Assembly: GCF_900129875.1 (NCBI RefSeq) | Contig: NZ_FQXC01000001.1 | Span: 744,001-808,000 of the forward strand | DNA from: Marivita hallyeonensis | Lineage (GTDB): Bacteria > Pseudomonadota > Alphaproteobacteria > Rhodobacterales > Rhodobacteraceae | Reading direction: 5' to 3' | DNA length: 64,000 bases | Part shown: positions 43,780 to 53,515 of the stretch, in pieces | Layout: each line of letters opens with the position of its first letter | How positions within the stretch are numbered: the first letter of the stretch is position 1 | Translations under genes and position numbers: made by a program | The notes under the pieces: generated by a model | Told to the model about the DNA's origin: nothing | The model's database searches: none | What the model saw: the letters and a program-made list of their open reading frames with translations, nothing else

Positions 43780-44919
43780 TCAGAGCGTCCTCGCAATCAG
43801 TTCTTTCATGATCTCGTTGGTACCGCCATAGATGCGCTGCACCCGCGCGTCGGCCCACATCTCGGCGACCGCGTATTCCAACATGTAGCCGTAGCCGCCA
43901 TGCAGCTGGACGCACTCATCAAGCACTTCGCCTTGCGTATCCGACAACCAGTATTTCGCCATCGCGGCCTTTTCGACGGTCAGCTTGCCCTGCAGGTGCT
44001 CAACCATGCAGTCATCGAGGAACGCGCGTGCGACCGTGGTTTTCGTTTTGCACTCTGCCAGCTTGAACCGCGTGTTCTGGAACTGCGTCAGCGGCCCACC
44101 GAAGGCCTCGCGCTCCTTGCAGTAGGCGATGGTGCGTTCAACCGCGCCTTCCATAGCGCCCACGGCGCCACACCCGATGATCAGCCGTTCCTGCGGCAGC
44201 TGCTGCATCATCTGGTAGAAACCCTTGCCTTCCTCGCCGCCCAGCAGGTTCTCGGGCGCGATCTCGACATTGTCGAAGAACAGCTCTGACGTATCCGCCG
44301 CGTGACACCCGATCTTTTCGAGGTTCCGACCGCGCGAGAAGCCCTCTGCGCCGTCGGTTTCCACAATGACCAAAGACGTTCCTTTCGATCCCTGAGACGG
44401 GTCGGTCTTGGCCGCCACGATGATCAGGTTCGCATGCTGGCCATTGGTGATGAACGTCTTTTGCCCCGACAGGCGGTAGGCGTTGCCGTCCCGCACAGCG
44501 CGCGTCTTGATGCCCTGCACGTCCGATCCGCCCGACGGTTCGGTCATGGCCAAGGCACCGACCAGCTCACCTGTCACCATCTTCGGCAGCCAACGCTGCT
44601 TCTGGTCTTCGGTTCCGTATTCCAGAATGTAATGCGCCACGATGCCGGAATGGATGCCATGGCCCCAGCTTGCCAGATTGGCGCGGCCGGCTTCCATCAG
44701 GATCACCGCCTCGTGGCCGAAATCACCGCCGACGCCGCCGTATTCCTCCGGAACGGACGGGCAAAGAAGCCCAAGCTCCCCCGCCTGCTGCCAGATCTCG
44801 GGATCCATCTGACCCTGTTTGCGCCACTTGTCGTAAAGCGGTTGCCATTCGGTTTCGATGAATTTCGCAGTCATCTCGGCGAGCATCTCGTGCTCGTCGG
44901 TCATCCAACTTGATCGCAT
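43780..44919 (-). CDS. Acyl-CoA dehydrogenase
   Basis: A flavoprotein of 379 residues that makes the alpha-beta double bond of acyl-CoA. N-terminal domain with [23 protein letters not shown] contact [20 protein letters not shown], substrate-side [20 protein letters not shown], and a C-terminal domain with [20 protein letters not shown] ending in [15 protein letters not shown]. The start at 44919 is preferred over 44940 because of GGGGGGAG five bases before it. It lies downstream of a small gene and of the larger DmdC-type dehydrogenase, probably in one operon. Confidence 0.92.
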   Translation of the reverse strand: MRSSWMTDEHEMLAEMTAKFIETEWQPLYDKWRKQGQMDPEIWQQAGELGLLCPSVPEEYGGVGGDFGHEAVILMEAGRANLASWGHGIHSGIVAHYILEYGTEDQKQRWLPKMVTGELVGALAMTEPSGGSDVQGIKTRAVRDGNAYRLSGQKTFITNGQHANLIIVAAKTDPSQGSKGTSLVIVETDGAEGFSRGRNLEKIGCHAADTSELFFDNVEIAPENLLGGEEGKGFYQMMQQLPQERLIIGCGAVGAMEGAVERTIAYCKEREAFGGPLTQFQNTRFKLAECKTKTTVARAFLDDCMVEHLQGKLTVEKAAMAKYWLSDTQGEVLDECVQLHGGYGYMLEYAVAEMWADARVQRIYGGTNEIMKELIARTL

Positions 44920-44939
44920 GGCTCCCCCCAAATCCCGCA

Positions 44940-45152
44940 TTATCGTTTGCGCGCCTCAAGCTCGGCATTGAAGAGCCTGAGCCGGTGTGTCAGCGCCTCG
45001 TCATCCGTGACGCTGTCGAAGTTCTCGAACAGGAAAGACAGCGCTTCACCTTCGTCCAGACCCGCCTCGGCCGCGAATTTCTTCAGGCGGCGGAAGCCGT
45101 CCTCGGTCATCGCAACCGGAAAGCGGCGGGTCAGGCGAAAGCGTTTGGGCAT
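44940..45152 (-). CDS. Small basic protein, ribbon-helix-helix-like
   Basis: A protein of 70 residues. [20 protein letters not shown] followed by helix [20 protein letters not shown] resembles a ribbon-helix-helix DNA-binding fold, but this rests on pattern only. Start at 45152 behind GGAGG; the longer frame from 45179 has no such RBS. Its stop overlaps the region just before the acyl-CoA dehydrogenase gene. Its location within the fatty-acid operon suggests a regulatory or structural role there. Confidence 0.65.
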   Translation of the reverse strand: MPKRFRLTRRFPVAMTEDGFRRLKKFAAEAGLDEGEALSFLFENFDSVTDDEALTHRLRLFNAELEARKR

Positions 45153-45188
45153 CTGTCCTCCGTAGTGTGGGTTTGTCACCCACCGCGC

Positions 45189-46970
45189 TTAGAAATTGGC
45201 GGCCTCCAGCGCCATCACCGGCTCGGCCCCTGTTTCGATACGCGCAAGGTGCATCTTCGTCGCCGGAAGCTGACGCGCCATGTAGTAGCGCCCCGTGGCC
45301 AGCTTGGTCTCGTAGAACTCGGTATCCGACGCACCGTCTTTCAGCGCCTTCGACGCCGCAAGTCCCATCCGCGCCCACATGTAGCCAAGGCAGACATGGC
45401 CGAACATGTGCATGAAGTCATACGACCCGGCGAGGGCGTTGTTCGGGTTCTTCATGCCGTTCTGCATGAAATACATCGCTGCTGCCTGAAGGTCCTTGGA
45501 CGCCGCTTTCAGGGGCTCAAGGAAGTCGCGGTCGAATGCTTCGTCCTGGCCTTTGGTCTCGGACGCAAACGTCTTGATCATGTCGAAGAACGCCATGACG
45601 TGCTTGCCGCCATCCTGCGCCAGCTTCCGGCCCACGAGGTCAAGCGCCTGAATACCGTTTGCGCCTTCGTAGATCATGGCGATCCGCGCGTCGCGGGCAA
45701 ACTGCGACATGCCCCATTCTTCGATATAGCCATGCCCGCCATAGACCTGCTGGGCGTTCACCGCCATCTCGAAGCCCTTGTCGGTCTGGAAACCCTTGAT
45801 AATTGGGGTCAGCAGGGAAATCAGACCATCCGCGTCCGCATCAGAATTCTTGTGCGCCCGGTCGATAAGGTACGCGCCCCAGTAGGTGAACGCGCGCGCG
45901 CCTTCGGTGAAGGACTTCTGATCCATAAGGTTGCGGCGGATATCCGGGTGCACGATGATCGGGTCTGCGGACTTCTCGGGTGCCTTGGCGCCTGTCACGT
46001 CGCGTCCCTGAAGACGGTCATTCGCGTAAGCCACGGCGTTCTGATAGGCCACTTCGGCCTGTGCATAGCCTTGAAGGCCCACACCCAGACGCGCTTCGTT
46101 CATCATGGTGAACATCGCGCGCATGCCCTTGTGCATCTCGCCAACAAGATACCCGGTTGCGTCGTCGTAATTCATCACGCAGGTGGCGTTGCCGTGGATG
46201 CCCATCTTCTCTTCAAGCTTGCCGACGGACACACCATTACGTTCGCCCAAAGAGCCGTCTTCCTTCACGATGAACTTCGGCACGATGAAGAGTGACACGC
46301 CCTTGATTCCGTCCGGACCACCGGGGATCTTCGCCAGAACAAGGTGAATGACGTTTTCCGCCATGTCGTGGTCGCCGGCCGAGATAAAGATCTTCTGACC
46401 GGAGATCTTGTAGCTGCTATCGTCCTGCGGCACCGCCTTGGTGCGCATCAGGCCAAGGTCCGTGCCGCAATGCGGCTCGGTCAGGTTCATGGTGCCGGTC
46501 CATTCGCAGGTGGTCATCTTCGGCAGGTAGGTCTGTTTCTGCTCGTCCGAGCCGTGGAAGTAGATCGCCGAATAGGCCCCGTGGGTCAGACCCTGGTACA
46601 TATTGAAGGCCATGTTGGCCGACACAAACGGTTCCTGCGCCGCGGTGTGCATGAGATAGGGCAGGCCCTGTCCGCCGTATTCCGGGTCGCAGTCCAAGGC
46701 GGTCCAGCCGCCTTCTTTCATCATCTCGAACGCTTCCTTAAAGCCGTCCGGGGTGCGCACGACACCGTTTTCAAGAACGCAGCCCTGCTGATCGCCAACC
46801 GAGTTGAGCGGCATCAAGACTTCGGAGGCCAGCTTGCCTGCCTCTTCGATCACCGCGCCGGTGAAGTCGCGGTCCAGCTCGTCATAGCCGGGGATGTCCT
46901 GTCCCGCGACGTCCAGAACGTCGTGGAGGATAAACTGCATGTCTTTCACGGGTGCGGTATAACTTGGCAT
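45189..46970 (-). CDS. Acyl-CoA dehydrogenase, DmdC type
   Basis: A protein of 593 residues, the long form with an extra C-terminal domain. Glu435 in [19 protein letters not shown] falls at the number reported for the catalytic base of Ruegeria DmdC. FAD contact [19 protein letters not shown] and substrate region [19 protein letters not shown] are present. Known members oxidise methylmercaptopropionyl-CoA in DMSP breakdown or ordinary fatty acyl-CoA. No dmdB or dmdD genes are evident beside it, so general fatty-acid oxidation is equally possible. It follows the first MerR gene by 27 bases on the same strand. Confidence 0.9.
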   Translation of the reverse strand: MPSYTAPVKDMQFILHDVLDVAGQDIPGYDELDRDFTGAVIEEAGKLASEVLMPLNSVGDQQGCVLENGVVRTPDGFKEAFEMMKEGGWTALDCDPEYGGQGLPYLMHTAAQEPFVSANMAFNMYQGLTHGAYSAIYFHGSDEQKQTYLPKMTTCEWTGTMNLTEPHCGTDLGLMRTKAVPQDDSSYKISGQKIFISAGDHDMAENVIHLVLAKIPGGPDGIKGVSLFIVPKFIVKEDGSLGERNGVSVGKLEEKMGIHGNATCVMNYDDATGYLVGEMHKGMRAMFTMMNEARLGVGLQGYAQAEVAYQNAVAYANDRLQGRDVTGAKAPEKSADPIIVHPDIRRNLMDQKSFTEGARAFTYWGAYLIDRAHKNSDADADGLISLLTPIIKGFQTDKGFEMAVNAQQVYGGHGYIEEWGMSQFARDARIAMIYEGANGIQALDLVGRKLAQDGGKHVMAFFDMIKTFASETKGQDEAFDRDFLEPLKAASKDLQAAAMYFMQNGMKNPNNALAGSYDFMHMFGHVCLGYMWARMGLAASKALKDGASDTEFYETKLATGRYYMARQLPATKMHLARIETGAEPVMALEAANF

Positions 46971-46997
46971 ATCTGGTCTCCCTAGGGTCCGTTTGGC

Positions 46998-47411
46998 TTA
47001 TTCAGCCGCCTTTTTCGTCTGATCCATCGAAGAGATCATTTTCTCTCCCCAACGCATCTGTTCTTCGAGTTCGTCAATCGCCTGTGTCAGCTCATCGCGC
47101 TGGGCGACCATGTCGGCCAGGCGCTGCTTGGCGATTTCATAGGTGCGCACCAGCTGGGTGCGCTGCTGGTCGCCCATGTGGTAGAGGTCGAGCAGCTGGC
47201 GAATTTCTTCGAGGCTGAACCCAAAGCGCTTGCCGCGCAGGATCAGCTTGAGGCGCGCGCGGTCGCGCTTGGTGAACAGTCGTTTCTGGCCTTCGCGGAT
47301 CGGAAACAGCAGTTCCTTGGCTTCGTAGAACCGCAAGGTGCGCGGCGTCACGTCGAACGCGTCGCACATCTCTCTGATCGTCATGATGCGGTCATCAGTC
47401 ATTTTCTTCAT
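46998..47411 (-). CDS. MerR family regulator (LiuR-like), first copy
   Basis: A protein of 137 residues. Winged HTH: MTIREMCDAFDVTPRTLRFY, EAKELLFPIREGQKRLFTKR, then a coiled coil (LVRTYEIAKQRLADMVAQRD). Similar regulators (LiuR) control branched-chain amino acid and fatty-acid degradation in proteobacteria. It heads a probable operon with the DmdC-type dehydrogenase. A LiuR-like palindrome lies 62 bases upstream. A second MerR gene (47648-48019) lies further upstream in the same direction. Confidence 0.85.
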   Translation of the reverse strand: MKKMTDDRIMTIREMCDAFDVTPRTLRFYEAKELLFPIREGQKRLFTKRDRARLKLILRGKRFGFSLEEIRQLLDLYHMGDQQRTQLVRTYEIAKQRLADMVAQRDELTQAIDELEEQMRWGEKMISSMDQTKKAAE

Positions 47412-47472
47412 CCTTGTTCGGTGCCGTCATGGCATCGAAATGCGAAGGCTGGGCTTTTCATACAATGGGAAT

Positions 47473-47486
47473 TTACGTTGACGTAA
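47473..47486. promoter_or_regulatory. LiuR-like operator upstream of the first MerR gene
   Basis: TTACGT-TG-ACGTAA, a near-perfect palindrome with the ACGT core of LiuR-type sites, 62 bases before the MerR ATG. A further half-site, TTGACGTAAC, occurs at 47511-47520. Probably autoregulation and control of the dehydrogenase operon. Confidence 0.55.
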
Positions 47487-47647
47487 CTCAGACGCCACGT
47501 CACTTCTAAGTTGACGTAACATCCTTCAACGTCACCCGCATTCTGGCGAAACTATCTTTCAAAGCGCTTTGGATGTCTGTTTTCCAAGAGGTCAGGTTTT
47601 CCTGACCCAAGGGAAAGATGTTGTGGAAATGCAGGTTTTCGCCCGAC

Positions 47648-48019
47648 TCAGTCGCCGAGAGTCGCCTGCGTTTCATCGCGAAGCGCGCGCAATTCGTCGA
47701 TTGCCTCGTCAAGCTGCTTGCGCTGCTCGTCGAGCTCTCCCAACTGCCGGTCAGCCAGTTCGATCCACGCGCGCATCTGCGCCTCGGTGCCTTCGTGTTC
47801 GTAGATCAAAAGCCACTGGCGGATATCTTCGAGCTGAAACCCGAATTTGCGCCCGCGCAGAATCAGGGTCATGCGGGCGACTTCCTTTGGCCCGTACCAG
47901 CGTGACCGCCCGTCGCGTTCCGGCTGCAAGAGTTCAATATATTCGTAATAGCGCAACGTGCGCGGCGTCACATCGAACTTGGCGCACATCTCTTTGAAAC
48001 TGAGCTTTTGATCGGCCAT
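47648..48019 (-). CDS. MerR family regulator, second copy
   Basis: A protein of 123 residues with the same architecture as its neighbour: LSFKEMCAKFDVTPRTLRYY, EYIELLQPERDGRSRWYGPK, then a coiled coil (ELADRQLGELDEQRKQLDEA). Likely an ancient duplication of the same regulator. It is transcribed toward the first MerR gene with 236 bases between, and lies divergent from the thioesterase/MATE operon, which it may also control. Confidence 0.83.
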   Translation of the reverse strand: MADQKLSFKEMCAKFDVTPRTLRYYEYIELLQPERDGRSRWYGPKEVARMTLILRGRKFGFQLEDIRQWLLIYEHEGTEAQMRAWIELADRQLGELDEQRKQLDEAIDELRALRDETQATLGD

Positions 48020-48138
48020 GCTGCTCTCCCCTGGTCGGAATCATACGAGCGCACTGCCGCTAGGGCAACCAGCACATGCGGGTGCTGGCCACGCGCGGAT
48101 AAGCGGCGTAAACCAAGAGCAACGACCAAGGAACACCC

Positions 48139-48561
48139 ATGAGCGCCGACAAAGCCCAAATCGCCCGCCAGTTCATCGAATTCCTCCCACACGCCAAGGC
48201 TCTTGGGATGCAGATCGTGTCGATTGGCGATGGCATGGCCGAGATCACCATGCCCTATGACGAACGCTTTATCGGTGATCCGAAAACCGGCGTGATTCAC
48301 GGCGGCGCGGTTTCCGCCCTGATGGATACCTGTGGCGGAGCAGCGGTGATGTGTCACCCCGATGCCCCGGCAGGAACGGCAACCATCGACCTGCGCATCG
48401 ACTACATGCGCGGCGCCACGCCGGGTCAGGCGATCACGGCCAAGGCGCATGTGTATCACATCACCCGCTCGGTCGCCTTCGTTCGCGCCACGGCTTGCGA
48501 CGAAGACACGGACCGCCCGGTTGCCACGGCCACCGGGGCCTTCACCGTGGAGGGCCGTTGA
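48139..48561 (+). CDS. PaaI family thioesterase (hotdog fold)
   Basis: A hotdog-fold protein of 140 residues. The catalytic helix region is TGVIHGGAVSALMDTCGGAA, with the following strands ATIDLRIDYMRGATPGQAIT. It hydrolyses acyl- or aryl-CoA thioesters to release CoA. The stop is immediately followed (one base) by the second thioesterase gene. Together with the MATE gene they form a three-gene operon divergent from the second MerR gene. Likely role is trimming of dead-end CoA esters from fatty-acid breakdown. Confidence 0.88.
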   Translation: MSADKAQIARQFIEFLPHAKALGMQIVSIGDGMAEITMPYDERFIGDPKTGVIHGGAVSALMDTCGGAAVMCHPDAPAGTATIDLRIDYMRGATPGQAITAKAHVYHITRSVAFVRATACDEDTDRPVATATGAFTVEGR

Positions 48562-48562
48562 G

Positions 48563-49078
48563 ATGGTGCGCAAAACTCCGGAACCTGTTCAGATCGTCAA
48601 GCAACGCCGCGACGCCGCGCTCAACGCGCTGGTCAGCGGCGTGCCCTACATCACCTTCATGGGCATCAGCTTTGACCGACGCGGCGACGAACTAACGGGT
48701 GTGCTGTCCTTCGAGGACAAACTGATCGGCAACCCCATGCTGCCCGCCATCCACGGGGGTGTGACGGCGGCGTTTCTTGAGGTGACGGCGGTCATCTCTC
48801 TCAGCTGGGCCTATATCTGGGAAGACTTCGAAAGCGGTACGCTGGACGTGGAGGCGCTGGCATCGGGCGACCTGCCTCGCCTGCCCAAGACCATCGATTT
48901 CACCGTCGACTATCTGCGTTCCGGTCTGCCGCGCGACGCCTATGCCCGTGCCACCATCACGCGGGCAGGGCGGCGTTATGCATCCGTGCAGGCCGAGGCA
49001 TGGCAAGACAACAAGGATCGCCCTTTCGCGCAGGCCACCGCGCATTTCCTCATGCCGCGCACCGATAACACGGAATGA
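48563..49078 (+). CDS. PaaI family thioesterase, second copy
   Basis: A hotdog protein of 171 residues related to its upstream neighbour. MLPAIHGGVTAAFLEVTAVI carries the active-site helix, then LPKTIDFTVDYLRSGLPRDA. The start ATG follows the first thioesterase stop by one base. An ATGA overlap links it to the MATE gene. Compared with its neighbour it has an insertion in the middle (YIWEDFESGTLDVEALASGD). Paired hotdog proteins may form a heteromer (inference). Confidence 0.85.
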   Translation: MVRKTPEPVQIVKQRRDAALNALVSGVPYITFMGISFDRRGDELTGVLSFEDKLIGNPMLPAIHGGVTAAFLEVTAVISLSWAYIWEDFESGTLDVEALASGDLPRLPKTIDFTVDYLRSGLPRDAYARATITRAGRRYASVQAEAWQDNKDRPFAQATAHFLMPRTDNTE

Positions 49079-50403
49079 CGGCGGACGCCGCCGCGCCAGA
49101 GGCTGTCACCAACACACGCGTCCTGAAGATCGCGGTCCCGATCGTTTTATCCAATGTCACCATCCCCATTCTCGGTGCCGTGGACACGGGCGTTGTCGGC
49201 CAGATGGGCGACGCCGCACCCATCGGGGCTGTCGGCCTCGGCGCCATCATCCTGTCCGCGATCTTCTGGATTTTCGGCTTCCTGCGCATGGGCACAACGG
49301 GCCTCACGGCACAGGCGCAAGGGCAGGGCGATCCGGCCGAGGTTGCGGCCATCCTCACACGCGTGCTTCTGATCGCGCTCACCGCCGGGTCGGTCATCAT
49401 CCTGTTGCAGATGCCCATCATCTGGGCCGCATTCCAACTCGCGCCCGCCAGCGCAGAGGTCGAAACCCTCGCGCGCGGGTATATGGCAATCCGCATCTGG
49501 TCCGCCCCCGCCGCCATCGCGGTTTTGGGCATCACCGGCTGGCTCATCGCGCAAGAGCGAACGCGGGCGGTGTTTGTTCTTCAACTCTGGATGAATGGTG
49601 TGAACGTGGTGCTGAGCATCTGGTTCGTGCTCGGCCTCGGTTGGGGCGTGAACGGGGTGGCCTTTGCCACCTTCCTTGCCGAATGGGGCGGATTGGCGAT
49701 GGGGCTGTATCTCTGCCGCGCGGCATTCCGTGTACCCGACTGGCGGAACTGGTCCCGCGTGTTCGACCGTCTGAGGCTCACACGGATGGCCCGCGTGAAC
49801 TCCGATATCCTGATCCGGTCCCTCCTGCTTGAGACTATTCTCCTATCGTTCATGTTTCTCGCTGCCGATTTTGGCGACGTCACGCTGGCGGCCAATCAGG
49901 TGCTGCTGCAGTTTCTTTACATCACGGCCTACGCTCTCGACGGGTTTGCCTTCTCCGCAGAGGCGATTGTCGGTCAGGCCGTCGGCGCGCGGACGGTTCC
50001 GACACTGCGTCGGGCGGCGATCCTGTCGAGCCTCTGGGGTCTTGGCGCGTCCGGCCTGATGGGTCTGGGGTTCTGGGTCTTCGGCCCCGACATCATCACG
50101 CTGATGGCCAAGAGTGCCGACGTTCAGGGCGCGGCGATGGAGTTTCTTCCGTGGCTCATCGCCGCGCCGATGATCGCGCTTGCGTCTTTCATGTTCGACG
50201 GCATCTTCGTGGGCGCGACAAGAACCGCTGACATGCGCAACATGATGGTGGTGTCCGCGGTGATTTACGGCCTTGCCGCTTGGGTGTTGGTGCCGGTGTA
50301 CGGAAACCACGGGCTCTGGGCCGCGCTACTGATCTCTTTCGTCGCACGCGGCGCAACGCTGGCATGGCGCTACCCGGCATTGGAACGGGCGGTGATGACC
50401 TGA
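49075..50403 (+). CDS. MATE family efflux transporter
   Basis: A 12-helix inner-membrane exporter of 442 residues. First MATE repeat: [20 protein letters not shown], then [20 protein letters not shown]; second repeat around residue 260 ([20 protein letters not shown]). It exports cationic drugs or metabolites using Na+ or H+. Coupled to the thioesterase gene by ATGA. A terminator follows at 50441. A second MATE gene is at 61843-63243. Confidence 0.92.
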   Translation: MTADAAAPEAVTNTRVLKIAVPIVLSNVTIPILGAVDTGVVGQMGDAAPIGAVGLGAIILSAIFWIFGFLRMGTTGLTAQAQGQGDPAEVAAILTRVLLIALTAGSVIILLQMPIIWAAFQLAPASAEVETLARGYMAIRIWSAPAAIAVLGITGWLIAQERTRAVFVLQLWMNGVNVVLSIWFVLGLGWGVNGVAFATFLAEWGGLAMGLYLCRAAFRVPDWRNWSRVFDRLRLTRMARVNSDILIRSLLLETILLSFMFLAADFGDVTLAANQVLLQFLYITAYALDGFAFSAEAIVGQAVGARTVPTLRRAAILSSLWGLGASGLMGLGFWVFGPDIITLMAKSADVQGAAMEFLPWLIAAPMIALASFMFDGIFVGATRTADMRNMMVVSAVIYGLAAWVLVPVYGNHGLWAALLISFVARGATLAWRYPALERAVMT

Positions 50404-50440
50404 CCGGCACGGAATCAAGGGCCACAAGGCCCGCCGTGCC

Positions 50441-50474
50441 AGCGCCGGACCGGCCCGATGGGCCGGCGCTTTTG
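50441..50474 (+). terminator. Intrinsic terminator after the MATE gene
   Basis: A GC-rich stem, CCGGCCC with GGGCCGG (inside AGCG/CGCT outer arms), is followed by TTTT. Located 37 bases after the MATE stop. Confidence 0.65.
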
Positions 50475-50647
50475 AACGCGCTGCGCATAGCAGAGCCGGT
50501 CGAGTGCCTGACACCCATAAAGCTCGGCAGATCAGCGGTCGGCGCGCCGACCCCCGGTCCGGCGCTGGCACGCCTAGGACAGCGCTTCCCCTTGCCCCTG
50601 CCGGGCGACCTCGTTACTCACATCCTGTTCGACAAAAGAGGCGCGCG

Positions 50648-51880
50648 ATGAACGATCTTTTTAACTCTTTCATGACTGGACCCGATGAAAAGGGTCGCTT
50701 CGGTATCTTCGGTGGACGGTTCGTCTCGGAAACGCTGATGCCGCTTATTCTGGAGCTGGAAGAGCAATACGAACGCGCCAAAACCGACGACAGTTTCTGG
50801 GCGGAAATGGAGTTTCTCTGGAAGCACTATGTCGGCCGCCCCAGCCCGCTCTATTTCGCCGAACGCCTGACCGAGCATCTGGGCGGCGCCAAGGTTTACA
50901 TGAAGCGCGACGAACTGAACCACACAGGTGCGCACAAGATCAACAACGTACTGGGCCAGATCATCCTCGCCCGCCGCATGGGCAAGACCCGGATTATCGC
51001 CGAAACCGGTGCTGGCCAGCACGGCGTCGCCACAGCGACCGTCTGCGCAAAGTTCGGCCTGAAATGCGTCGTCTACATGGGCGCGCATGACGTCGAACGC
51101 CAGCAGCCCAACGTTTTCCGCATGAAACTCCTCGGGGCCGAGGTCGTTCCGGTGACCAGCGGACGCGGCACGCTCAAAGACGCAATGAACGACGCGCTGC
51201 GCGACTGGGTGACAAACGTGCGCGACACGTTCTACTGCATCGGCACGGTCGCCGGCCCGCACCCGTATCCGGCCATGGTCCGCGACTTCCAGTCGATCAT
51301 TGGCAAGGAAGCCAAGGAACAGATGCTCGAGGCCGAAGGCCGTCTGCCCGACACCATCATCGCTGCCATCGGTGGCGGGTCGAACGCGATGGGCCTTTTC
51401 TACCCGTTCCTCGACGACAAGGAGGTCGAGATCATCGGCGTCGAAGCGGGCGGCAAAGGCGTGAACGCCAAGATGGAGCATTGCGCCTCTCTCACCGGTG
51501 GACGCCCTGGCGTTCTGCACGGCAACCGCACCTACCTGTTGCAGGACGATGACGGGCAGATCCTCGAAGGCTACAGCATCTCCGCCGGTCTCGATTATCC
51601 CGGCATCGGCCCGGAACACTCTTGGCTCCACGACATCGGTCGTGCGCAATACGTGGCGATCACGGATAAGGAAGCGCTGGAAGCGTTCCAGCTGTGCTGC
51701 GCCACCGAGGGCATCATCCCGGCGCTCGAACCCTCTCACGCGTTGGCGCATGTCATGAAGATCGCGCCAGACCTGCCCAAGGACCACATCATCTGCATGA
51801 ACATGTGCGGACGCGGCGACAAGGATATCTACTCCGTCGCGCGTCACCTTGGAATCGATATGGGTGAAGAAGGCCGCTAA
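50648..51880 (+). CDS. trpB: Tryptophan synthase beta chain
   Basis: Makes tryptophan from indole and serine, with PLP as cofactor. A protein of 410 residues. PLP lysine 97 is in [14 protein letters not shown], with [20 protein letters not shown] and the glycine-rich phosphate loop [14 protein letters not shown] downstream. Start ATG 50648. The frame extends upstream through non-conserved sequence. It is not directly followed by trpA and no trpF is recognised before it, so it is an isolated copy, with its own terminator at 51911. Confidence 0.96.
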   Translation: MNDLFNSFMTGPDEKGRFGIFGGRFVSETLMPLILELEEQYERAKTDDSFWAEMEFLWKHYVGRPSPLYFAERLTEHLGGAKVYMKRDELNHTGAHKINNVLGQIILARRMGKTRIIAETGAGQHGVATATVCAKFGLKCVVYMGAHDVERQQPNVFRMKLLGAEVVPVTSGRGTLKDAMNDALRDWVTNVRDTFYCIGTVAGPHPYPAMVRDFQSIIGKEAKEQMLEAEGRLPDTIIAAIGGGSNAMGLFYPFLDDKEVEIIGVEAGGKGVNAKMEHCASLTGGRPGVLHGNRTYLLQDDDGQILEGYSISAGLDYPGIGPEHSWLHDIGRAQYVAITDKEALEAFQLCCATEGIIPALEPSHALAHVMKIAPDLPKDHIICMNMCGRGDKDIYSVARHLGIDMGEEGR

Positions 51881-51910
51881 ACCTAAACCAAATACATAAA
51901 CCTGATCAAA

Positions 51911-51941
51911 GCCGCCCCAGCACCTGCTGCGGGCGGCTTTT
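51911..51941 (+). terminator. Intrinsic terminator of trpB
   Basis: Stem GCCGCCC (51911-51917) with GGGCGGC (51931-51937), then TTTTC. Located 30 bases after the stop. Confidence 0.8.
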
Positions 51942-52112
51942 CAGTTCACGCGTGCCACCCAAGGGTCTCGATAAACTTCAGTTTATGCGCGTCAGGCAGA
52001 GGTTTATGGACCGGCGATTAAACCATCCGCAAATGTCAGGTTACGTGCATCGGGGGCAGTGTCCCGCATGTCTGCACGGAGCAGGCACATGGGACATGAA
52101 AGGACTTGTTCA

Positions 52113-52922
52113 GTGAAAAAGACATTGATGACAGCCGCCCTCGCGACCTTCGCCGCTACGTCGCTCGTCGCACAATCCGCTACCGATCAGATTATCAGCG
52201 ATCTGACAGGGCAGGGCTTCCAGCGGATCGAGATCGACAATGGCATCGGCCAGATCAAGGTCGAGGCAATCCGTGGGACGCAAAAGCTCGAAGTTGTCTA
52301 CGATCGCGCCACCGGGAACATTCTCAAGCAAGAAGTAGAACGCGTGCGTGCTGGCGAAGACACCCGCCCGGGCGTCGAGATCCGCAACCGTGACCGCAAT
52401 TTCGTGGATGCGGGCCGCGCGTCCGACGACACCCGGACACCGACCGTGACCCGCGCGGCACTCGGAAGCACAAACACGGATCAGATCGTCAGCGATTTGC
52501 AGGCGCAGGGTTTCACCCGGATCGAGATCAAGAATGGCCTGACCCAGACCAAAGTCGAGGCGATCCGTGGCACCGAGAAGGTCGAAACCGTCTTTGATCG
52601 GGCGACCGGCGAAGTGATCAAGCAAGAGGTGGAGCGCGTCGACTCCGACGACGACACGCGGCCCGGCGTCGAGATCGCAACGCGCAACCGTGACTTCGTC
52701 GATGGACCACGGACTGAGGATGACGACGACGACCGCCGCGATGGTCGGGATGATGACGATGACGACGATGATCGCGGACGCGATCGCGACGAGGACCGTG
52801 ATCATGATCGGGACCATAACGACGACGATAACGACGATGACGACGATGATGATGACGACGATGATGATGACGACGAAGATGATGACAGCGACGACGATGA
52901 TGACGATGATGACGATGACTAA
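52113..52922 (+). CDS. Exported PepSY-repeat protein with long aspartate-rich tail
   Basis: A protein of 269 residues from a GTG start, with AAGGA upstream. Signal peptide (LMTAALATFAATSLVAQSA), then two PepSY-like repeats of about 60 residues (TDQIISDLTGQGFQRIEIDN and TDQIVSDLQAQGFTRIEIKN, each ending KQEVERV). The last third is almost only Asp with Arg and His, encoded by GAC/GAT repeats. PepSY domains are thought to inhibit proteases or sense the envelope. The acidic tail could bind Ca2+ or other cations. An alternative start is ATG 52089. A strong terminator follows, then the related gene at 52988. Confidence 0.78.
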   Translation: MKKTLMTAALATFAATSLVAQSATDQIISDLTGQGFQRIEIDNGIGQIKVEAIRGTQKLEVVYDRATGNILKQEVERVRAGEDTRPGVEIRNRDRNFVDAGRASDDTRTPTVTRAALGSTNTDQIVSDLQAQGFTRIEIKNGLTQTKVEAIRGTEKVETVFDRATGEVIKQEVERVDSDDDTRPGVEIATRNRDFVDGPRTEDDDDDRRDGRDDDDDDDDRGRDRDEDRDHDRDHNDDDNDDDDDDDDDDDDDDEDDDSDDDDDDDDDD

Positions 52923-52946
52923 ACCGGTCGCGACCTGACCTGTCAG

Positions 52947-52977
52947 AGGCTCCTGCCAACTGGCAGGGGCCTTTTTG
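52947..52977 (+). terminator. Terminator between the two aspartate-rich protein genes
   Basis: An 11-12 bp stem, AGGCTCCTGCCA with TGGCAGGGGCCT, is followed by a T-run. The RBS GGAG of the next gene starts directly after the T-run, so it may act as an attenuator for the downstream genes. Confidence 0.75.
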
Positions 52978-52987
52978 GAGACGACGC

Positions 52988-53485
52988 ATGAACCGAAGAC
53001 AGATCCTTACCGGCGTGTTGGCCGCCACGCTTCTGCCAAGCACCGCCTTCGCGCAGACCGCGCAGGATCAGGTGATCGACCAGTTGCAGCGCCAGGGCTA
53101 CAACCGTTTCACGCTCGGCCGGACCTTGCTGGGCCGAACACGGATCGTGGCCACCGGGCCGAGCGGGCGGCGCGAGATCATTCTCAACCCCTCGACCGGG
53201 GCCATTCTGCGCGACTATGTCGACCGGTCCGCACGCGGCGACGATGACGACTCCGACGACCGGGAGGACCGCGAGGATGATCGTGACGATGACGAGGAGA
53301 ATAGCGGCCGTGGCAGCGGTGGTGACCGCGATGACGACGACGATGATGATCGCGACAACAGCGGCCGCGGTGGTGGTGGCGACCGCGACGACGATGACCG
53401 TGACAACAGCGGCAGCGGCGGAGGCGGCCGCGATGACGACGATGATGATGATGGCGGCGGTGACGATGATGACGATGACGATTGA
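52988..53485 (+). CDS. Exported single-PepSY protein with Asp/Gly-rich tail
   Basis: A protein of 165 residues. The N terminus (MNRRQILTGVLAATLLPSTA, then FAQ) looks like a signal peptide, possibly Tat-type because of the twin arginine. One PepSY-like unit follows (QDQVIDQLQRQGYNRFTLGR, IILNPSTGAILRDYVDRSA), then about 80 residues of Asp-rich and Gly/Ser-rich repeats (DNSGRGGGGDRDDDD). Clearly a shorter relative of the protein at 52113. It precedes the membrane LuxR-type gene by 30 bases, suggesting one functional unit. Role unknown. Confidence 0.72.
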   Translation: MNRRQILTGVLAATLLPSTAFAQTAQDQVIDQLQRQGYNRFTLGRTLLGRTRIVATGPSGRREIILNPSTGAILRDYVDRSARGDDDDSDDREDREDDRDDDEENSGRGSGGDRDDDDDDDRDNSGRGGGGDRDDDDRDNSGSGGGGRDDDDDDDGGGDDDDDDD

Positions 53486-53515
53486 TCGGGCGGGCCACCG
53501 ATCTTCGGCTGGCTT

